Of a stretch of DNA of 64,000 nucleotides, positions 26,918 through 36,023 are shown in pieces (position 1 is the stretch's first letter; each line of letters begins with the position of its first letter). Under the pieces are notes generated by a model. The model searched no databases, was not told the DNA's origin, and saw only the letters and a program-made list of their open reading frames with translations. Source of the DNA: Streptomyces sp. XM4193 (GTDB lineage Bacteria; Actinomycetota; Actinomycetes; Streptomycetales; Streptomycetaceae). Position numbers and translations under genes: made by a program. The stretch covers positions 1,550,001 through 1,614,000 of the forward strand of contig NZ_JALLGK010000001.1 of assembly GCF_023072595.1 (NCBI RefSeq), given 5' to 3'.

Positions 26918-27813
26918 GTACGCACAGCAGCGGAAGCCCCGTAACCGGTGGAAGCCCCGCTCCCGGCGGCCGGCTCGCCAGGACTCCCGTGTCCGGCGGC
27001 GGCGGGCTGCGGCAGGCGGTCGGCGACTCCCTGATCGTCGCCAGGCGCAACCTGATCCGCATGGTCCGCATCCCGGAGGTGCTGATCTTCGGCCTGGTCC
27101 AGCCGGTCATGTTCGTGGTGCTCTTCAGCTACGTCTTCGGCGGCTCGATCAGCGTCCCGGGCTTCGGTCTGGACGCGGCCGGCTACCGCGAGTACCTGAT
27201 GGCGGGCATCTTCGCGCAGACCGTCACCTTCGCCACCGCGGGCGCCGGCGCGGGTATCGCCGAGGACATGCACAAGGGGCTGATCGACCGCTTCCGGTCG
27301 CTGCCGATGACCAGGGGCGCGGTGCTGACCGGCCGAACCCTGGCCGACGCGGTCCAGACGGGACTGACGCTGGTGGTGCTCGCCGTGGTGGCGGCGCTGG
27401 TCGGCTGGCGCTTCCACGAGGGCGTGCCGAAGGCGCTGCTCGCCTTCGCGCTGCTGCTGCTCCTCGGCTACGCCTTCACCTGGATCGGCGCGCTGATCGG
27501 TCTGATCGTGCGTACACCGGAGGCGGCGACCTCGGGCGGGTTGATCTGGCTCTTCCCGCTGACGTTCATCTCGGTGGCCTTCGTGCCCTCGGAGAACATG
27601 CCGTCCTTCCTGGCGCACATCGCCGAGTGGAACCCCTTCAGCGCGACGGTGATGGCCTGCCGCGAGCTCTTCGGCAACCTCGGTCCCGGCTACCAGGCGC
27701 CGGGCGCCTGGCCGATGCAGCATCCGGTGCTGGCGTCGGCGCTGTACTCGGTGCTGATCATCGCCGTCTTCCGGACTCTGGCGGTGCGCAAGTACCGCTC
27801 CGCGGCGGTCTGA
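26914..27813 (+). CDS. ABC-2 type (DrrB-like) transporter permease
   Basis: This 299-residue membrane protein is translationally coupled to the ATPase by an ATGA overlap. After a glycine-rich N-terminus it has about six membrane segments: VLIFGLVQPVMFVVLFSYVFGG, GIFAQTVTFATAGAGAGIA, TGLTLVVLAVVAALVGW, ALLAFALLLLLGYAFTWIGALIGLIV, GLIWLFPLTFISVAFV and ALYSVLIIAVFRTLA. The EDMHKGLIDRFRSLPM loop between segments 2 and 3 is the conserved ABC-2 coupling loop. With its ATPase it should form an exporter for small hydrophobic molecules or antibiotics. Nothing ties it to the NRPS product except location. Confidence 0.93.
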   Translation: MSTHSSGSPVTGGSPAPGGRLARTPVSGGGGLRQAVGDSLIVARRNLIRMVRIPEVLIFGLVQPVMFVVLFSYVFGGSISVPGFGLDAAGYREYLMAGIFAQTVTFATAGAGAGIAEDMHKGLIDRFRSLPMTRGAVLTGRTLADAVQTGLTLVVLAVVAALVGWRFHEGVPKALLAFALLLLLGYAFTWIGALIGLIVRTPEAATSGGLIWLFPLTFISVAFVPSENMPSFLAHIAEWNPFSATVMACRELFGNLGPGYQAPGAWPMQHPVLASALYSVLIIAVFRTLAVRKYRSAAV

Positions 27814-27872
27814 GGCGGCGGTCTGAGACGGCGCACACCACGCGGCCGGGCCCGGCCCGGCGAGGCGGCCTC

Positions 27873-27903
27873 GTCAACCCTCCCTGCGCGAGGGCCGGTT
27901 GAC
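27873..27903 (+). terminator. First hairpin after the ABC exporter operon
   Basis: GTCAACC (27873-27879) pairs with GGTTGAC (27897-27903), with an inner CCCTC/GAGGG stem. It lies 60 bases after the permease stop. Confidence 0.5.
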
Positions 27904-27930
27904 GGCGCCGCCCGTCCACTCCCGCGCGAA

Positions 27931-27970
27931 GAGCGACCCCCGACGCCGTGTGCGTCGGGGGTCGTCGCTC
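27931..27970. terminator. Strong bidirectional terminator between ABC permease and greA
   Basis: GAGCGACCCCCGACGC (from 27931) pairs with GCGTCGGGGGTC...GTCGCTC (to 27970), with a three-base bulge in the second arm and a three-to-four base loop. It separates the two convergent transcription units. Confidence 0.8.
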
Positions 27971-28034
27971 CTCGCGGAGGGGGCGGACGGGGGCCGGCGC
28001 GGATTCCGCGACCGGCCGGGGCGCCGCGCGGGCG

Positions 28035-28532
28035 TCAGCCGGTGAAGGGCTTCGCCTCGAGGATGCGCACGGCGGCGAGCTTGCCGTTGGGCAGCTCGTA
28101 CTCCGCGTCGTCGCCGACCTTCTTGCCGTTCACGCCCCTGCCGAGGGGCGACTGAGGCGAGTACGTCTCCACCTCGGAGCTCGCGTACTCGCGCGAGCCG
28201 AGGAGGAACTTCAGGGTGTCGTCCGGGTCGCCGTCGAAGGCGATGGTGACGACCATGCCGGGCTCGACGACGCCGTCGTCGGGCGGGGTCTCGCCGACCT
28301 TCGCACGCTCCAGGAGCTGCTGGAGCTGGCGGATCCGCAGCTCCTGCTTGCCCTGCTCCTCCTTGGCGGCGTGGTAGCCGCCGTTCTCCCGCAGGTCGCC
28401 CTCTTCCCGAGCTGCCTCGATCTTCTTGGCGATCTCGGTACGTGCGGGACCCGACAGATCATCCAGCTCGGCCTTGAGCTGGTTGTACGCCTCCTGGGTG
28501 AGCCAGGTGACGTTGTCGCTGGTCTGGGTCAC
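28035..28532 (-). CDS. greA: Transcription elongation factor GreA
   Basis: GreA rescues backtracked RNA polymerase by stimulating transcript cleavage through its secondary channel. The 165-residue protein has the N-terminal antiparallel coiled coil (TQEAYNQLKAELDDL to QLQQLLERAKVGE), with the acidic tip DLRENGGYHAAKEEQG that includes the catalytic-site acidic residues. The C-terminal FKBP-like domain begins near residue 85 (VVEPGMVVTIAFDG) and ends PLGRGVNGKKVGD...VRILEAKPF. Length and motifs fit actinobacterial GreA. It stands alone on the minus strand. Confidence 0.97.
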   Translation of the reverse strand: MTQTSDNVTWLTQEAYNQLKAELDDLSGPARTEIAKKIEAAREEGDLRENGGYHAAKEEQGKQELRIRQLQQLLERAKVGETPPDDGVVEPGMVVTIAFDGDPDDTLKFLLGSREYASSEVETYSPQSPLGRGVNGKKVGDDAEYELPNGKLAAVRILEAKPFTG

Positions 28533-28675
28533 AGCTGCTCCTTGCGAGTACTCGGGATATAAAGCAACGCCCTGCCCTGAAGGTTGCTGCTGTCCAGGGC
28601 GGGCGAAACATCGAGCTTAACAATTACCGCGTGAAACGGAAGAAGGGGCTGCGGGAAGTGTCGGTCCGGTGACCG

Positions 28676-29095
28676 TCAGTTGCCCTGCGCCGGTCGGCAG
28701 CCGATCAGTTGGGCGGAGGAGGCGCGGGCGGTCGTGCGCAGCGAGACGACCTCGTCGACACGGGTCTCGCGCTGCTCGAAGGTGAAGTCCTTGCGGCCCA
28801 CCTCGCCCTTGTCCTCCGCCAGTGCCCGGACGGTGCACACGCCGGTCAGGTCCCGGTCCTTGTGGACCTCCAGCTGGGCCTGGACCTCCTCGTCCGAGAT
28901 CACCTTGAACTTGATCAACTCGGCGTTCACGTCGCTGCCCTTGGAGATGTGTCCGAAACCGATCCATCCGATCAGGGCGAGTGCGGCGGCTCCCAGACAG
29001 GCTCCGACGATCTTCAACCGCCGGTCGGTGCGCTCCTCGTCGGCGGCAGAGCGCCCGTACCGCCCGGCGGGCAGCGGGACTTGTGGCTCTGCCAT
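28676..29095 (-). CDS. DUF4307-like single-pass membrane protein
   Basis: This 139-residue protein has a conserved N-terminus (MAEPQVPLPAGRYGRSAADEERTDRRLK), one membrane helix at about 31-52 (IVGACLGAAALALIGWIGFGHI) and an external domain rich in charged beta-strands (AELIKFKVISDEEVQAQLEVHKDRD). These features fit DUF4307 proteins found beside mca in actinomycetes, from memory. The ATG at 29095 was chosen over an upstream ATG at 29191 because a GAGGAAG ribosome site stands just before it. It is divergent from mca. Function is unknown. Confidence 0.85.
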   Translation of the reverse strand: MAEPQVPLPAGRYGRSAADEERTDRRLKIVGACLGAAALALIGWIGFGHISKGSDVNAELIKFKVISDEEVQAQLEVHKDRDLTGVCTVRALAEDKGEVGRKDFTFEQRETRVDEVVSLRTTARASSAQLIGCRPAQGN

Positions 29096-29242
29096 GGTCA
29101 CTTCCTCGGCGGTGGTGCGGCGGGTGCGGCTCGCGGTGCCCGAGCAGCGGGGTGCGAAGTGTCGGTGGGATGCCGGAATATGTCCGTGCACTCGCTAGTC
29201 ACTATAGAAGCCGTCTCCCGCGACACGTTACCGAGGACTGCC

Positions 29243-30124
29243 TTGACTGAATCGACCGAGCAGCTGCGCATGATGGCCGTGCACGCCCACCCAGACGACG
29301 AGTCGTCCAAGGGTGCCGCGACCATGGCCAAGTACGTCTCCGAGGGGGTGGACGTGCTGGTGGCCACCTGCACCGGTGGTGAGCGCGGCTCCATCCTCAA
29401 CCCCAAGCTCCAGGGCGACGCCTACATCGAAGCCCACATCCACGAGGTCCGACGCAAGGAGATGGAGGAGGCCAGGGAGATCCTGGGCGTCAAGCAGTCC
29501 TGGCTCGGCTTCGTCGACTCCGGCCTGCCCGAGGGCGACCCGCTGCCGCCGCTCCCCGAGGGCTGCTTCGCCCTCCAGGACGTGGACGAGGCCGCGGGCG
29601 AACTGGTCCGGCTCATCCGCGAGTTCAGACCGCACGTGATCACCACGTACGACGAGAACGGCGGGTATCCGCACCCCGACCACATCATGACGTACAAGAT
29701 CAGCGCGGTCGCCTTCGACGCAGCCGGCGACCCCGAGCGGTACCCGGAGGCCGGCGAGCCCTGGACCCCGCTCAAGCTCTACTACAACCAGGGCTTCAAC
29801 CGCCCCCGCACCCAGGCGCTGCACGACGCCCTGCTGGAGCGCGGCCTGGAGTCGCCGTACGAGGAGTGGCTCAAGCGCTGGGACGAGTTCCAGCGCAAGG
29901 AGCGCGAGCTGACCACCTACGTCCCCTGCGCCGACTTCTTCCCCGTGCGCGACCGTGCGCTGATCGCGCACGCCACGCAGATCGACCCCGAGGGCGGCTG
30001 GTTCCGGGTGCCGATGGAGGTCCAGCAGGAGGTGTGGCCCACTGAGGAGTACGAGCTCGCGCAGTCGCGGGTCGAGACCTCCCTCCCCGAGTCCGACCTC
30101 TTCGCGGGCATCCGGGACACTTGA
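29243..30124 (+). CDS. mca: Mycothiol S-conjugate amidase Mca
   Basis: Mca hydrolyses mycothiol S-conjugates to a mercapturic acid and GlcN-inositol, detoxifying electrophiles and antibiotics in actinobacteria. The 293-residue protein has the zinc-binding LmbE motif AHPDDE near the N-terminus and the HPDH pair in YPHPDHIMTYKIS. The downstream KLYYNQGFNR and the sequence EEWLKRWDEFQRKERELTT separate it from MshB. The likely start is the TTG at 29243, with GAGG seven bases upstream. The first in-frame ATG, eight codons later, would remove the residues that normally precede MAVHAHPDDE. A small membrane gene follows after four bases. Confidence 0.95.
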   Translation: MTESTEQLRMMAVHAHPDDESSKGAATMAKYVSEGVDVLVATCTGGERGSILNPKLQGDAYIEAHIHEVRRKEMEEAREILGVKQSWLGFVDSGLPEGDPLPPLPEGCFALQDVDEAAGELVRLIREFRPHVITTYDENGGYPHPDHIMTYKISAVAFDAAGDPERYPEAGEPWTPLKLYYNQGFNRPRTQALHDALLERGLESPYEEWLKRWDEFQRKERELTTYVPCADFFPVRDRALIAHATQIDPEGGWFRVPMEVQQEVWPTEEYELAQSRVETSLPESDLFAGIRDT

Positions 30125-30128
30125 GCAC

Positions 30129-30455
30129 ATGAGTACGTCTGTGCCCCTGGGTCATGAGTCGGATCTGTCGTCGCTGCTGCTCCTCGCGGACAAGCTCGAC
30201 GAGAGCAAGGTGACGCCCGGTGTCCTGGGCTTCCTGGTCTTCGCGGTGATGGGTCTCGCGGTGTGGGCGCTGATGCGTTCCATGACACGGCGGATGGACG
30301 CCGTTCAGGGCAAGCGCTTCGACGAGCCCGCCGCCGCGTCCTCCGCTACGCCGGGCCGCGGCGCGGACGCCGGGCCCGGCGCCTCCGCCGCGGCGCGCGA
30401 GGGCGGGAGCGCGCCCCGGGGCGACGGCGACCGGAGCGGTCCGAGCGGAAGCTGA
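30129..30455 (+). CDS. Small membrane protein downstream of mca
   Basis: This 108-residue protein has one predicted membrane helix at about residues 30-49 (PGVLGFLVFAVMGLAVWALM), followed by RSMTRRMDAVQGKRFDEP and a low-complexity Ala/Gly tail. The start lies four bases after the mca stop, so the pair is an operon. The same mca-plus-small-membrane-protein arrangement is typical of Streptomyces, from memory. Function is unknown. Confidence 0.82.
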   Translation: MSTSVPLGHESDLSSLLLLADKLDESKVTPGVLGFLVFAVMGLAVWALMRSMTRRMDAVQGKRFDEPAAASSATPGRGADAGPGASAAAREGGSAPRGDGDRSGPSGS

Positions 30456-30462
30456 ACGACGA

Positions 30463-30499
30463 CACGGCCGGAGAGTCCGGGAAGGACCCTCCGGCCGTG
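30463..30499. terminator. Terminator of the mca operon
   Basis: An 11-bp perfect stem CACGGCCGGAG (30463-30473) and CTCCGGCCGTG (30489-30499) with a 15-base loop lies just after the small membrane protein gene. Confidence 0.78.
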
Positions 30500-30520
30500 C
30501 GGTGTGCCCGGCGTACGCGG

Positions 30521-30600
30521 TGCGCCGGGCGCCTGCGCTTGTGCCGGGCGCCTGCGTGTGCGGCCGGCCGCGTGCGCCGGGCGCCTGCGCTTGTGCCGGG
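30521..30600. repeat. Two direct copies of a 28-bp repeat between convergent genes
   Basis: A 28-base sequence beginning TGCGCCGGGCGCCTGCGCTT occurs at 30521-30548 and again at 30573-30600. Related fragments (GTGCGCCGG, GCGTGCGC) fill the rest of the gap to 30637. Confidence 0.75.
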
Positions 30601-30637
30601 TGCGTGCGCCGGCGCGTGCGCGTGTGGCGGGCCGTCC

Positions 30638-33600
30638 TCAGCCGAGGACGGCCACCACGTCGCGGGACTGCCGGCTCGGCACCATGCCGAGCTGCCACGC
30701 CTGCCAGCCCGCCTCCAGCTCGATGCCCCGCTCCAGCATCAGCGTGTACGCCTCCGTGCTGTCGTGGAGCGAGGCGTCCCGGCTCTGGTGGTCCTCCCGC
30801 AGCAGGGTCGCCAGCTCCTCCTGCGCGACCGCGACACCGACCACCGAGCCGCCCGGCGAGGCGAACGGCAGCAGGGTGCAGCGCAGGAATCGCGCCCAGT
30901 CCGCGCCCCTGCGGTCCGCGGGCTGGGGGGCCTCCTCGCCGTCCTCCGCCTGGCCGGTGGTGAACAGCCGCAGCGCCTCGTCGGAGAGCGCCAGCGCCGG
31001 GCTGAACTTGCCGTTCCCGGCCTCGATGATGGCCAGCTCCAGACACGACCAGGCCTCGCCGTGGGCGTCGCCCACGCGCTGGAAGTCGGCTTTGGCGTCC
31101 TGGAGCAGCTGTCGGGCGAAGCCGCTGTTGTGCAGGGTCCCGGCACGCGCCGCGCGCTGGTCCCGGCTGACCCGGCCCAGGTTGTGCCGGGCGCAGGCCA
31201 GCCCGTACACGTCCCGCATCCGGCTGAAACTCGACCGGGCGCGCTCCAGCTCCTGAACGGCGCTGTCCCGGTCCCCGGACTCCTCCAGCGCGAGGCCGAG
31301 GTAGTACAGCGACCACGCCTCGCCGCGCACGTCCTCGCTCTCCCGGTGCCGGGCGAGCGCGGCGTGCAGCTCCTCCACGGCCTCGCTGACGTCGCCGCCG
31401 TACAGCTGGAGCCGGGCCAGCTGGGTCTGCGCCCACGCCTGGCCGCGGCCGTCCTGGGTGCGGCGGTAGTCCTCGAGCGCCTGGTGCAGCTCGGTGTACG
31501 CCTCCTGGAGATCACCGCTGCGCAGCAGCGTCTGGCCGAGCTGGAAGTGCGCCCACGCCTGGCCGTGCAGGGACTCGTTCTCCTCGTGCAGGCCGAGCGC
31601 GCGTTGCAGCAGGTCCAGAGCCTCGTCCACCCGTCCCCGGTCGCGCTGGACCGCTCCGAGCGCGTGCAGGGTCCAGGCCCGGTCGCCGCGCAGCGTCTCG
31701 CCGGTCTGCAACTCCAGCGCCTGCCGCAACTTGGCCGCGGCCTCCCGCAGTTGGCCCTGGTGGTGCAGGGTGATGCCCAGCTCGCGCAGGGTCCGCGCCG
31801 CTCCCGCCGGGTGCTCGGCCTCCATGTAGAGGTTGACGACCGAGGCCAGTGTGGTGTGCGCGTGGTCCAGCTCGCCGAGCTGACGGGCGGCGACACCGGT
31901 GCGCCACTGCACCGAGCGGGTCAGCAGCCCGCGGTCGACGGCCTGGGTGAGGTCGTTGAGCTCGCCGAGCCGGTAGAGGTCGCCGCGCAGCAGGCAGTAG
32001 TCGCACAGCGCGCCGAGCAGATGCAGTACGGCGGACTGGTCGACGCTCTCGTCGGCGTGCCGCAGCGCCGCGGTGATGAAGCTCGACTCGTGGTCCAGCC
32101 AACGCAGCGCCGATTCGAGGGACTTGAAGCCGTGGCCGCCGAACTCCCCGGCCCGGGTGGAGGTCTTGCCGTCCACCATCCGGATCACCGTGTCGGCCAG
32201 CTCCGCGTACGAGCGGATCAGCCGCTCCTGCGCAGCGCCCCGGTCCTCCGCGGGCTCCTCGTCCAGGAGCCGTTCCAGTGCGAAGTGCCGCACCTGGCCG
32301 TGGAGTCGGAAGCGAGTGCTGCGCACCCGCTGGATCAGTCCCGCCGCGGCGAGCGTCTCCAGCTGGCGCATGGCCTGGCGTTCGTCGGTGGACAGCAGCG
32401 CCGCCGCTGCCGCCGCGCCCAGGCTCGCCCGTCCGGCCAGCGCGAGCCTGCGCAGCAACCGCCGGCCGGATTCGCTCTGGTCGGCGTAGCGCAGCGCCAT
32501 GGCGCGCTGGACCGGGTCCAGCGCCGCGTCCGGCCCGTACGCCTGCAACTCGTCCGCCAGCTGGGCCGCGGTGCGCTCCCCGACCAGCGCGGAGCCGGCC
32601 AGGTGGAGCGCCAGCGGCAGCCCGCCGCACAGCTCCGAGATCCGCTCCAGGGCGTCGGCGTCGTACGGGTCGTCGACCGTGGAGTCGCCGCCGGTCGCCT
32701 CCGCGGCGGACTGCGAGGCGGCGCGCAGCACCTCCTCGGAACCTGCCGAGTCCAGCGCCCCGACCTCCATGTGGTGCACCCAGGCGGTGAGTTCCTCGGG
32801 CAGCTCGATCCGGTCGGGGCTGCTGACCAGCACCAGGCTGTCGGAACGCTCCGGCACCAGACTCGCCACCTGCTCGGCGTCGCTGACCTCCTCCAGCACG
32901 ATGGTGACCGGCACCCCGGTCAGGGTGCGCTGGAACAGGTCGTGCAGCCGGCGCAGCTGTGCCTCGCCGGCTCCCTCCCGGGCCGAACTGCCGCGGAAGA
33001 GCAGCTGCTCCCTGGGAGCGCCGAGCCGGTTCAGCAGGTGCAGCAGCGCGTCGCGGGTGGAGAGCTGGTTGCCCTCGCGGGTGTCGCCGCGCATGTCCAC
33101 CACGCAGGCGCCCCGGAACTGGTCGCGCAGCTCGTGCGCCGCACGGACCGCCAGGTTGTTGCGCCCCGAGCCGGCCGGTCCGTGCAGCACCACCACGGTC
33201 GGCCGGGTCTGCGGACTGGCCCGCGCCTGGTGCACCCACTGGGCGATCTGGCTCAGCGACTCCTTGCGGCCGGCGAACACGCCCTGCGGCACCCGCAGAT
33301 GACGGAAGGAGTCCTCCAGCTGGCTGCGCCGCTTCGCCTCGCCGCTGCGGTCCCGGCCGCGGATCTTCGGCTGCTGGCGGGCGGGCCCGGGCCCGCCGGC
33401 GCCGCTGCGCTGCTTGGGCAGGGCGCGCGGTGCGACCATCCGCTGCTGCTCCAGGTACGGGCGGATGCCGCGCACGTCGAGCGCGGTGATCCAGGCGAGC
33501 TGCAACTGGGCGACGCCGCCCGGCTGATGACGCGCGCCCGCACCGCGCTGGGCGGACCACATGTGTGCGATCAGCGCCTGCCCGACCGCGCCGAGGGCGC

Positions 33601-33955
33601 CGAACGCCGCCACCACCGCTCCCGCGCCCATGGCGTCCGTGAAGCCGTGGTCGCGATCGAAGAGCAGGATCGCCACGAAGGCCGCGAAGAGCGCGCCGAT
33701 GGCCGGGCCGAGCGCCTTGGCCGTGAAGCGCTCGGAGAGATGCCGGGGGCCGGTGGCGTCGAGGGCCTTGAGGTAGGCGGCGTACTCCTCCTGCGCCCGG
33801 TCCGTCATCTCGGGCAGCGAGGCGCGCGCCCTGGCGTAGAGCACCTTGCCGTCCGTCGTTCCGCCCGAGCGCCGGACCTCCTCCTCCACGGCCTGGGCGA
33901 GCAGCCGTTCGACTTCAGCGCGGTCAGTGTCTCTCAGCTTGTTGGCCCCCGACAT
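30638..33955 (-). CDS. STAND-type NTPase with tetratricopeptide repeats and membrane segments
   Basis: This 1105-residue protein is a signal-transduction ATPase with numerous domains (NB-ARC-like) plus TPR. The N-terminal helical region (1-80) is followed by two hydrophobic segments (ALGPAIGALFAAFVAILLF and AVVAAFGALGAVGQALIAHMW). The nucleotide-binding region near residue 240 reads VVVLHGPAGSGRNNLAVRAA, followed by a Walker B-like VTIVLEEVSD and the SELCGGLPLALHLAG motif of the ARC region. After a winged-helix-like segment come about eight TPRs (for example ALELQTGETLRGDRAWTLHALG). The P-loop lacks the usual Lys-Thr (GRNN). The ATG at 33955 was chosen because AGAGAGG precedes it. Function is unknown; family members act as sensors or regulators. 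Confidence 0.85.
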   Translation of the reverse strand: MSGANKLRDTDRAEVERLLAQAVEEEVRRSGGTTDGKVLYARARASLPEMTDRAQEEYAAYLKALDATGPRHLSERFTAKALGPAIGALFAAFVAILLFDRDHGFTDAMGAGAVVAAFGALGAVGQALIAHMWSAQRGAGARHQPGGVAQLQLAWITALDVRGIRPYLEQQRMVAPRALPKQRSGAGGPGPARQQPKIRGRDRSGEAKRRSQLEDSFRHLRVPQGVFAGRKESLSQIAQWVHQARASPQTRPTVVVLHGPAGSGRNNLAVRAAHELRDQFRGACVVDMRGDTREGNQLSTRDALLHLLNRLGAPREQLLFRGSSAREGAGEAQLRRLHDLFQRTLTGVPVTIVLEEVSDAEQVASLVPERSDSLVLVSSPDRIELPEELTAWVHHMEVGALDSAGSEEVLRAASQSAAEATGGDSTVDDPYDADALERISELCGGLPLALHLAGSALVGERTAAQLADELQAYGPDAALDPVQRAMALRYADQSESGRRLLRRLALAGRASLGAAAAAALLSTDERQAMRQLETLAAAGLIQRVRSTRFRLHGQVRHFALERLLDEEPAEDRGAAQERLIRSYAELADTVIRMVDGKTSTRAGEFGGHGFKSLESALRWLDHESSFITAALRHADESVDQSAVLHLLGALCDYCLLRGDLYRLGELNDLTQAVDRGLLTRSVQWRTGVAARQLGELDHAHTTLASVVNLYMEAEHPAGAARTLRELGITLHHQGQLREAAAKLRQALELQTGETLRGDRAWTLHALGAVQRDRGRVDEALDLLQRALGLHEENESLHGQAWAHFQLGQTLLRSGDLQEAYTELHQALEDYRRTQDGRGQAWAQTQLARLQLYGGDVSEAVEELHAALARHRESEDVRGEAWSLYYLGLALEESGDRDSAVQELERARSSFSRMRDVYGLACARHNLGRVSRDQRAARAGTLHNSGFARQLLQDAKADFQRVGDAHGEAWSCLELAIIEAGNGKFSPALALSDEALRLFTTGQAEDGEEAPQPADRRGADWARFLRCTLLPFASPGGSVVGVAVAQEELATLLREDHQSRDASLHDSTEAYTLMLERGIELEAGWQAWQLGMVPSRQSRDVVAVLG

Positions 33956-34220
33956 GCGTACCTCTCTGTAGACCTGATGGGGGCAAGTCTTCCGCTTTAC
34001 GGCCACGACCGACACCCCGCGCGTCGTGGTTGTGGGGTGGGTTGGGGGAGTTGGTCGCGTATGTGCACGGAACGGGTGACACTCAACTCGCCTTCCTGTG
34101 CGCGGACTTGGGCACATTTGGCGCCGGGAGGTGCCGGGAGGCGGTGGGCGGCGCGGTGCGGCGCGGGCCGGAAGCGTTCGAAGTGTGCGCGACCGGCCCG
34201 GTGTTGACGTCGGCGCGCGG

Positions 34221-36023
34221 TCAGCGCCGGCGCGCCCGGACGAGGGCCCACCACAGCAGCCCCGCGGTGAGCGCGCCGAACCACAGCAGGGCGTACGGGT
34301 GCGGCAGCAGCGGATGTGCGGGCGTGGCGAACAGCAGCAGTACGAGCGGCGCGCGGCAGTGCCACAGCAGCACGTTCAACGCGCCGGTGTTGCCCATCGC
34401 GGTGTCGGTGCCGATCAGCAGGTGCGTGGGCATCTGCCCGCGGTACGCGCCCGCCACCGCCGCCGCCGTACAGGCCGGTACGGCGGCGAGCAGCGCGAGC
34501 GTCGAGGGGTGCGGCCCGGTCGTCACGGCCAGCAGTGCGGTGCCCGCCGCCACCGCCAGTCCCAGCACCGCGATCGGCAGCAGGGCGTGCCGCAGGGCCA
34601 GTCGGCTGCGCGGCCAGGGGAGCTGGCCGCAGCGCGCCGGGTCGGCGCCGTCGAGCTCCGCGCCGACCGCCGCTCTGCCGGCCGCGCGGCAGAGCAGCGC
34701 GAGGGCCGACGCCGTTGCCAGTACCCGCAGTTCGTCGGAGGTCTCGGCGGCGAACCGGGCCGACGCGGTGGCGGCCAGCGCCCACAGGAGAGCGCCGGTC
34801 ATCCGCCCGGGGGCCCGGAGCAGCGCCAGCAGATCGCGCCAGGGCACCAGCAGCCAACGGGCACGCGGTGGGGCCGGCCGCCATCGCACGGGCGCACGGC
34901 GGTGCACCCCGGAGGTCAGGCGCCGCGCCCCGCCGAGGTCGAAGGAGTAGAGGGCGGCGGTGACCTGGTGCGCCTGTCTGCTCTGGAGCCGCAGCACGCG
35001 GGCGGGTGTGCGCGGTGCGTCGCGCAGCGCCCAGCCGCCCAGCAGCGCCAGGGTGGCGCCGCTCAGCAGCACACCGGCCGCCGCCGTCCACCAGGCCACC
35101 GCGCCGCCGAACTGTCCGGCCGCGGCGACGAGCGGCAGCGCTGGCCAGGCCCAGGGCCCGGACCACACCAGCAGCGTCGCGGGCCAGTCCGGCCCTCCGG
35201 GGGCGAGCTGTGCCCAGGCGACCAGACCGGCCGCCGCCGCGAGCAGCACGGCGCCCGCGCGCCACAGCGTGAACTCCCGTGCCCCGGCTCGGGTCAGACG
35301 CTGCTGACGGCGCTGGACCCACACCCGTACCGCGGTGCAGAGCAGCCCCGTCACAGCGCCCCACCACAACCCTGCCGACGTCGTCGCCCACCAGGGCGTC
35401 GCCGTCGCGGCCTGGAGCGCGAAGCCCGTCATCGCGCCGAGCGCCGCGCCGCCGGAACCGGCGATCAGCGCGGCCCGCCGCAGCACCGGAAGCAGCAACC
35501 GCGCCCGGACGATCGGGTGCGGCAGCAGCCAGGCCGCGTCGGGCCGGCTCAGCAGGACCGGTCCGCGCCAGCACGCCGAGCGTGCTCCGGACAGCAGCAC
35601 CAGCGCCGTCACCACCACGGCGAGCGACGGCAGTACGGCGAGCGTGCGTTCGGCGAACGGCCCCCGGGCGGCGCCGTTGTGGGCCGCCGTCGCCGCGGCG
35701 GCGAGGTAGGGGACGGCCCAGATGGCGGTGAAGACGGCGAGGCAGTAGACGACGTAGAGCGTGCTGCGGGCGTCCTGGCGGCGTTGTCCGCGGCGCAGCA
35801 CGCGCAGATAGGCGAGGGCGAACTCGCTGCTGTCGACGGCGGGTCGGGGGTCGGTGTCCGGCAGCGCGCCGACCGACCCTGTGGCGGTGGCGGTGGCGGT
35901 GGTGTCGGCGGTGTCGGTGGCGCTGGCGCTGGCGGTGGCGCGGGCGGTGTGCGGGCCGGGATCGGCGGTGACGTGCGGGTCGGCGTCCGGGGCGGGCGGG
36001 GGCGCGACGGGTCGGTCGGTCAT
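34221..36023 (-). CDS. Polytopic membrane protein, probable ABC transporter permease
   Basis: This 600-residue protein has about twelve hydrophobic segments (for example YVVYCLAVFTAIWAVPYLAAAA, LAVLPSLAVVVTALVLLSGA, ALIAGSGGAALGAMTGFAL and PYALLWFGALTAGLLWWALV). Its first 65 residues are Thr/Ala/Asp repeats of low complexity. Its start overlaps the stop of the upstream ABC ATPase (ATGA), so the two should form one transporter. No closer family or substrate is recognised. Confidence 0.8.
   Translation of the reverse strand: MTDRPVAPPPAPDADPHVTADPGPHTARATASASATDTADTTATATATGSVGALPDTDPRPAVDSSEFALAYLRVLRRGQRRQDARSTLYVVYCLAVFTAIWAVPYLAAAATAAHNGAARGPFAERTLAVLPSLAVVVTALVLLSGARSACWRGPVLLSRPDAAWLLPHPIVRARLLLPVLRRAALIAGSGGAALGAMTGFALQAATATPWWATTSAGLWWGAVTGLLCTAVRVWVQRRQQRLTRAGAREFTLWRAGAVLLAAAAGLVAWAQLAPGGPDWPATLLVWSGPWAWPALPLVAAAGQFGGAVAWWTAAAGVLLSGATLALLGGWALRDAPRTPARVLRLQSRQAHQVTAALYSFDLGGARRLTSGVHRRAPVRWRPAPPRARWLLVPWRDLLALLRAPGRMTGALLWALAATASARFAAETSDELRVLATASALALLCRAAGRAAVGAELDGADPARCGQLPWPRSRLALRHALLPIAVLGLAVAAGTALLAVTTGPHPSTLALLAAVPACTAAAVAGAYRGQMPTHLLIGTDTAMGNTGALNVLLWHCRAPLVLLLFATPAHPLLPHPYALLWFGALTAGLLWWALVRARRR

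Noticed and set aside
30263..34207. A 1314-codon plus-strand frame opposite the STAND/TPR gene.
   Set aside because: No recognisable domains; a GC-driven shadow of a clearly real gene on the other strand.
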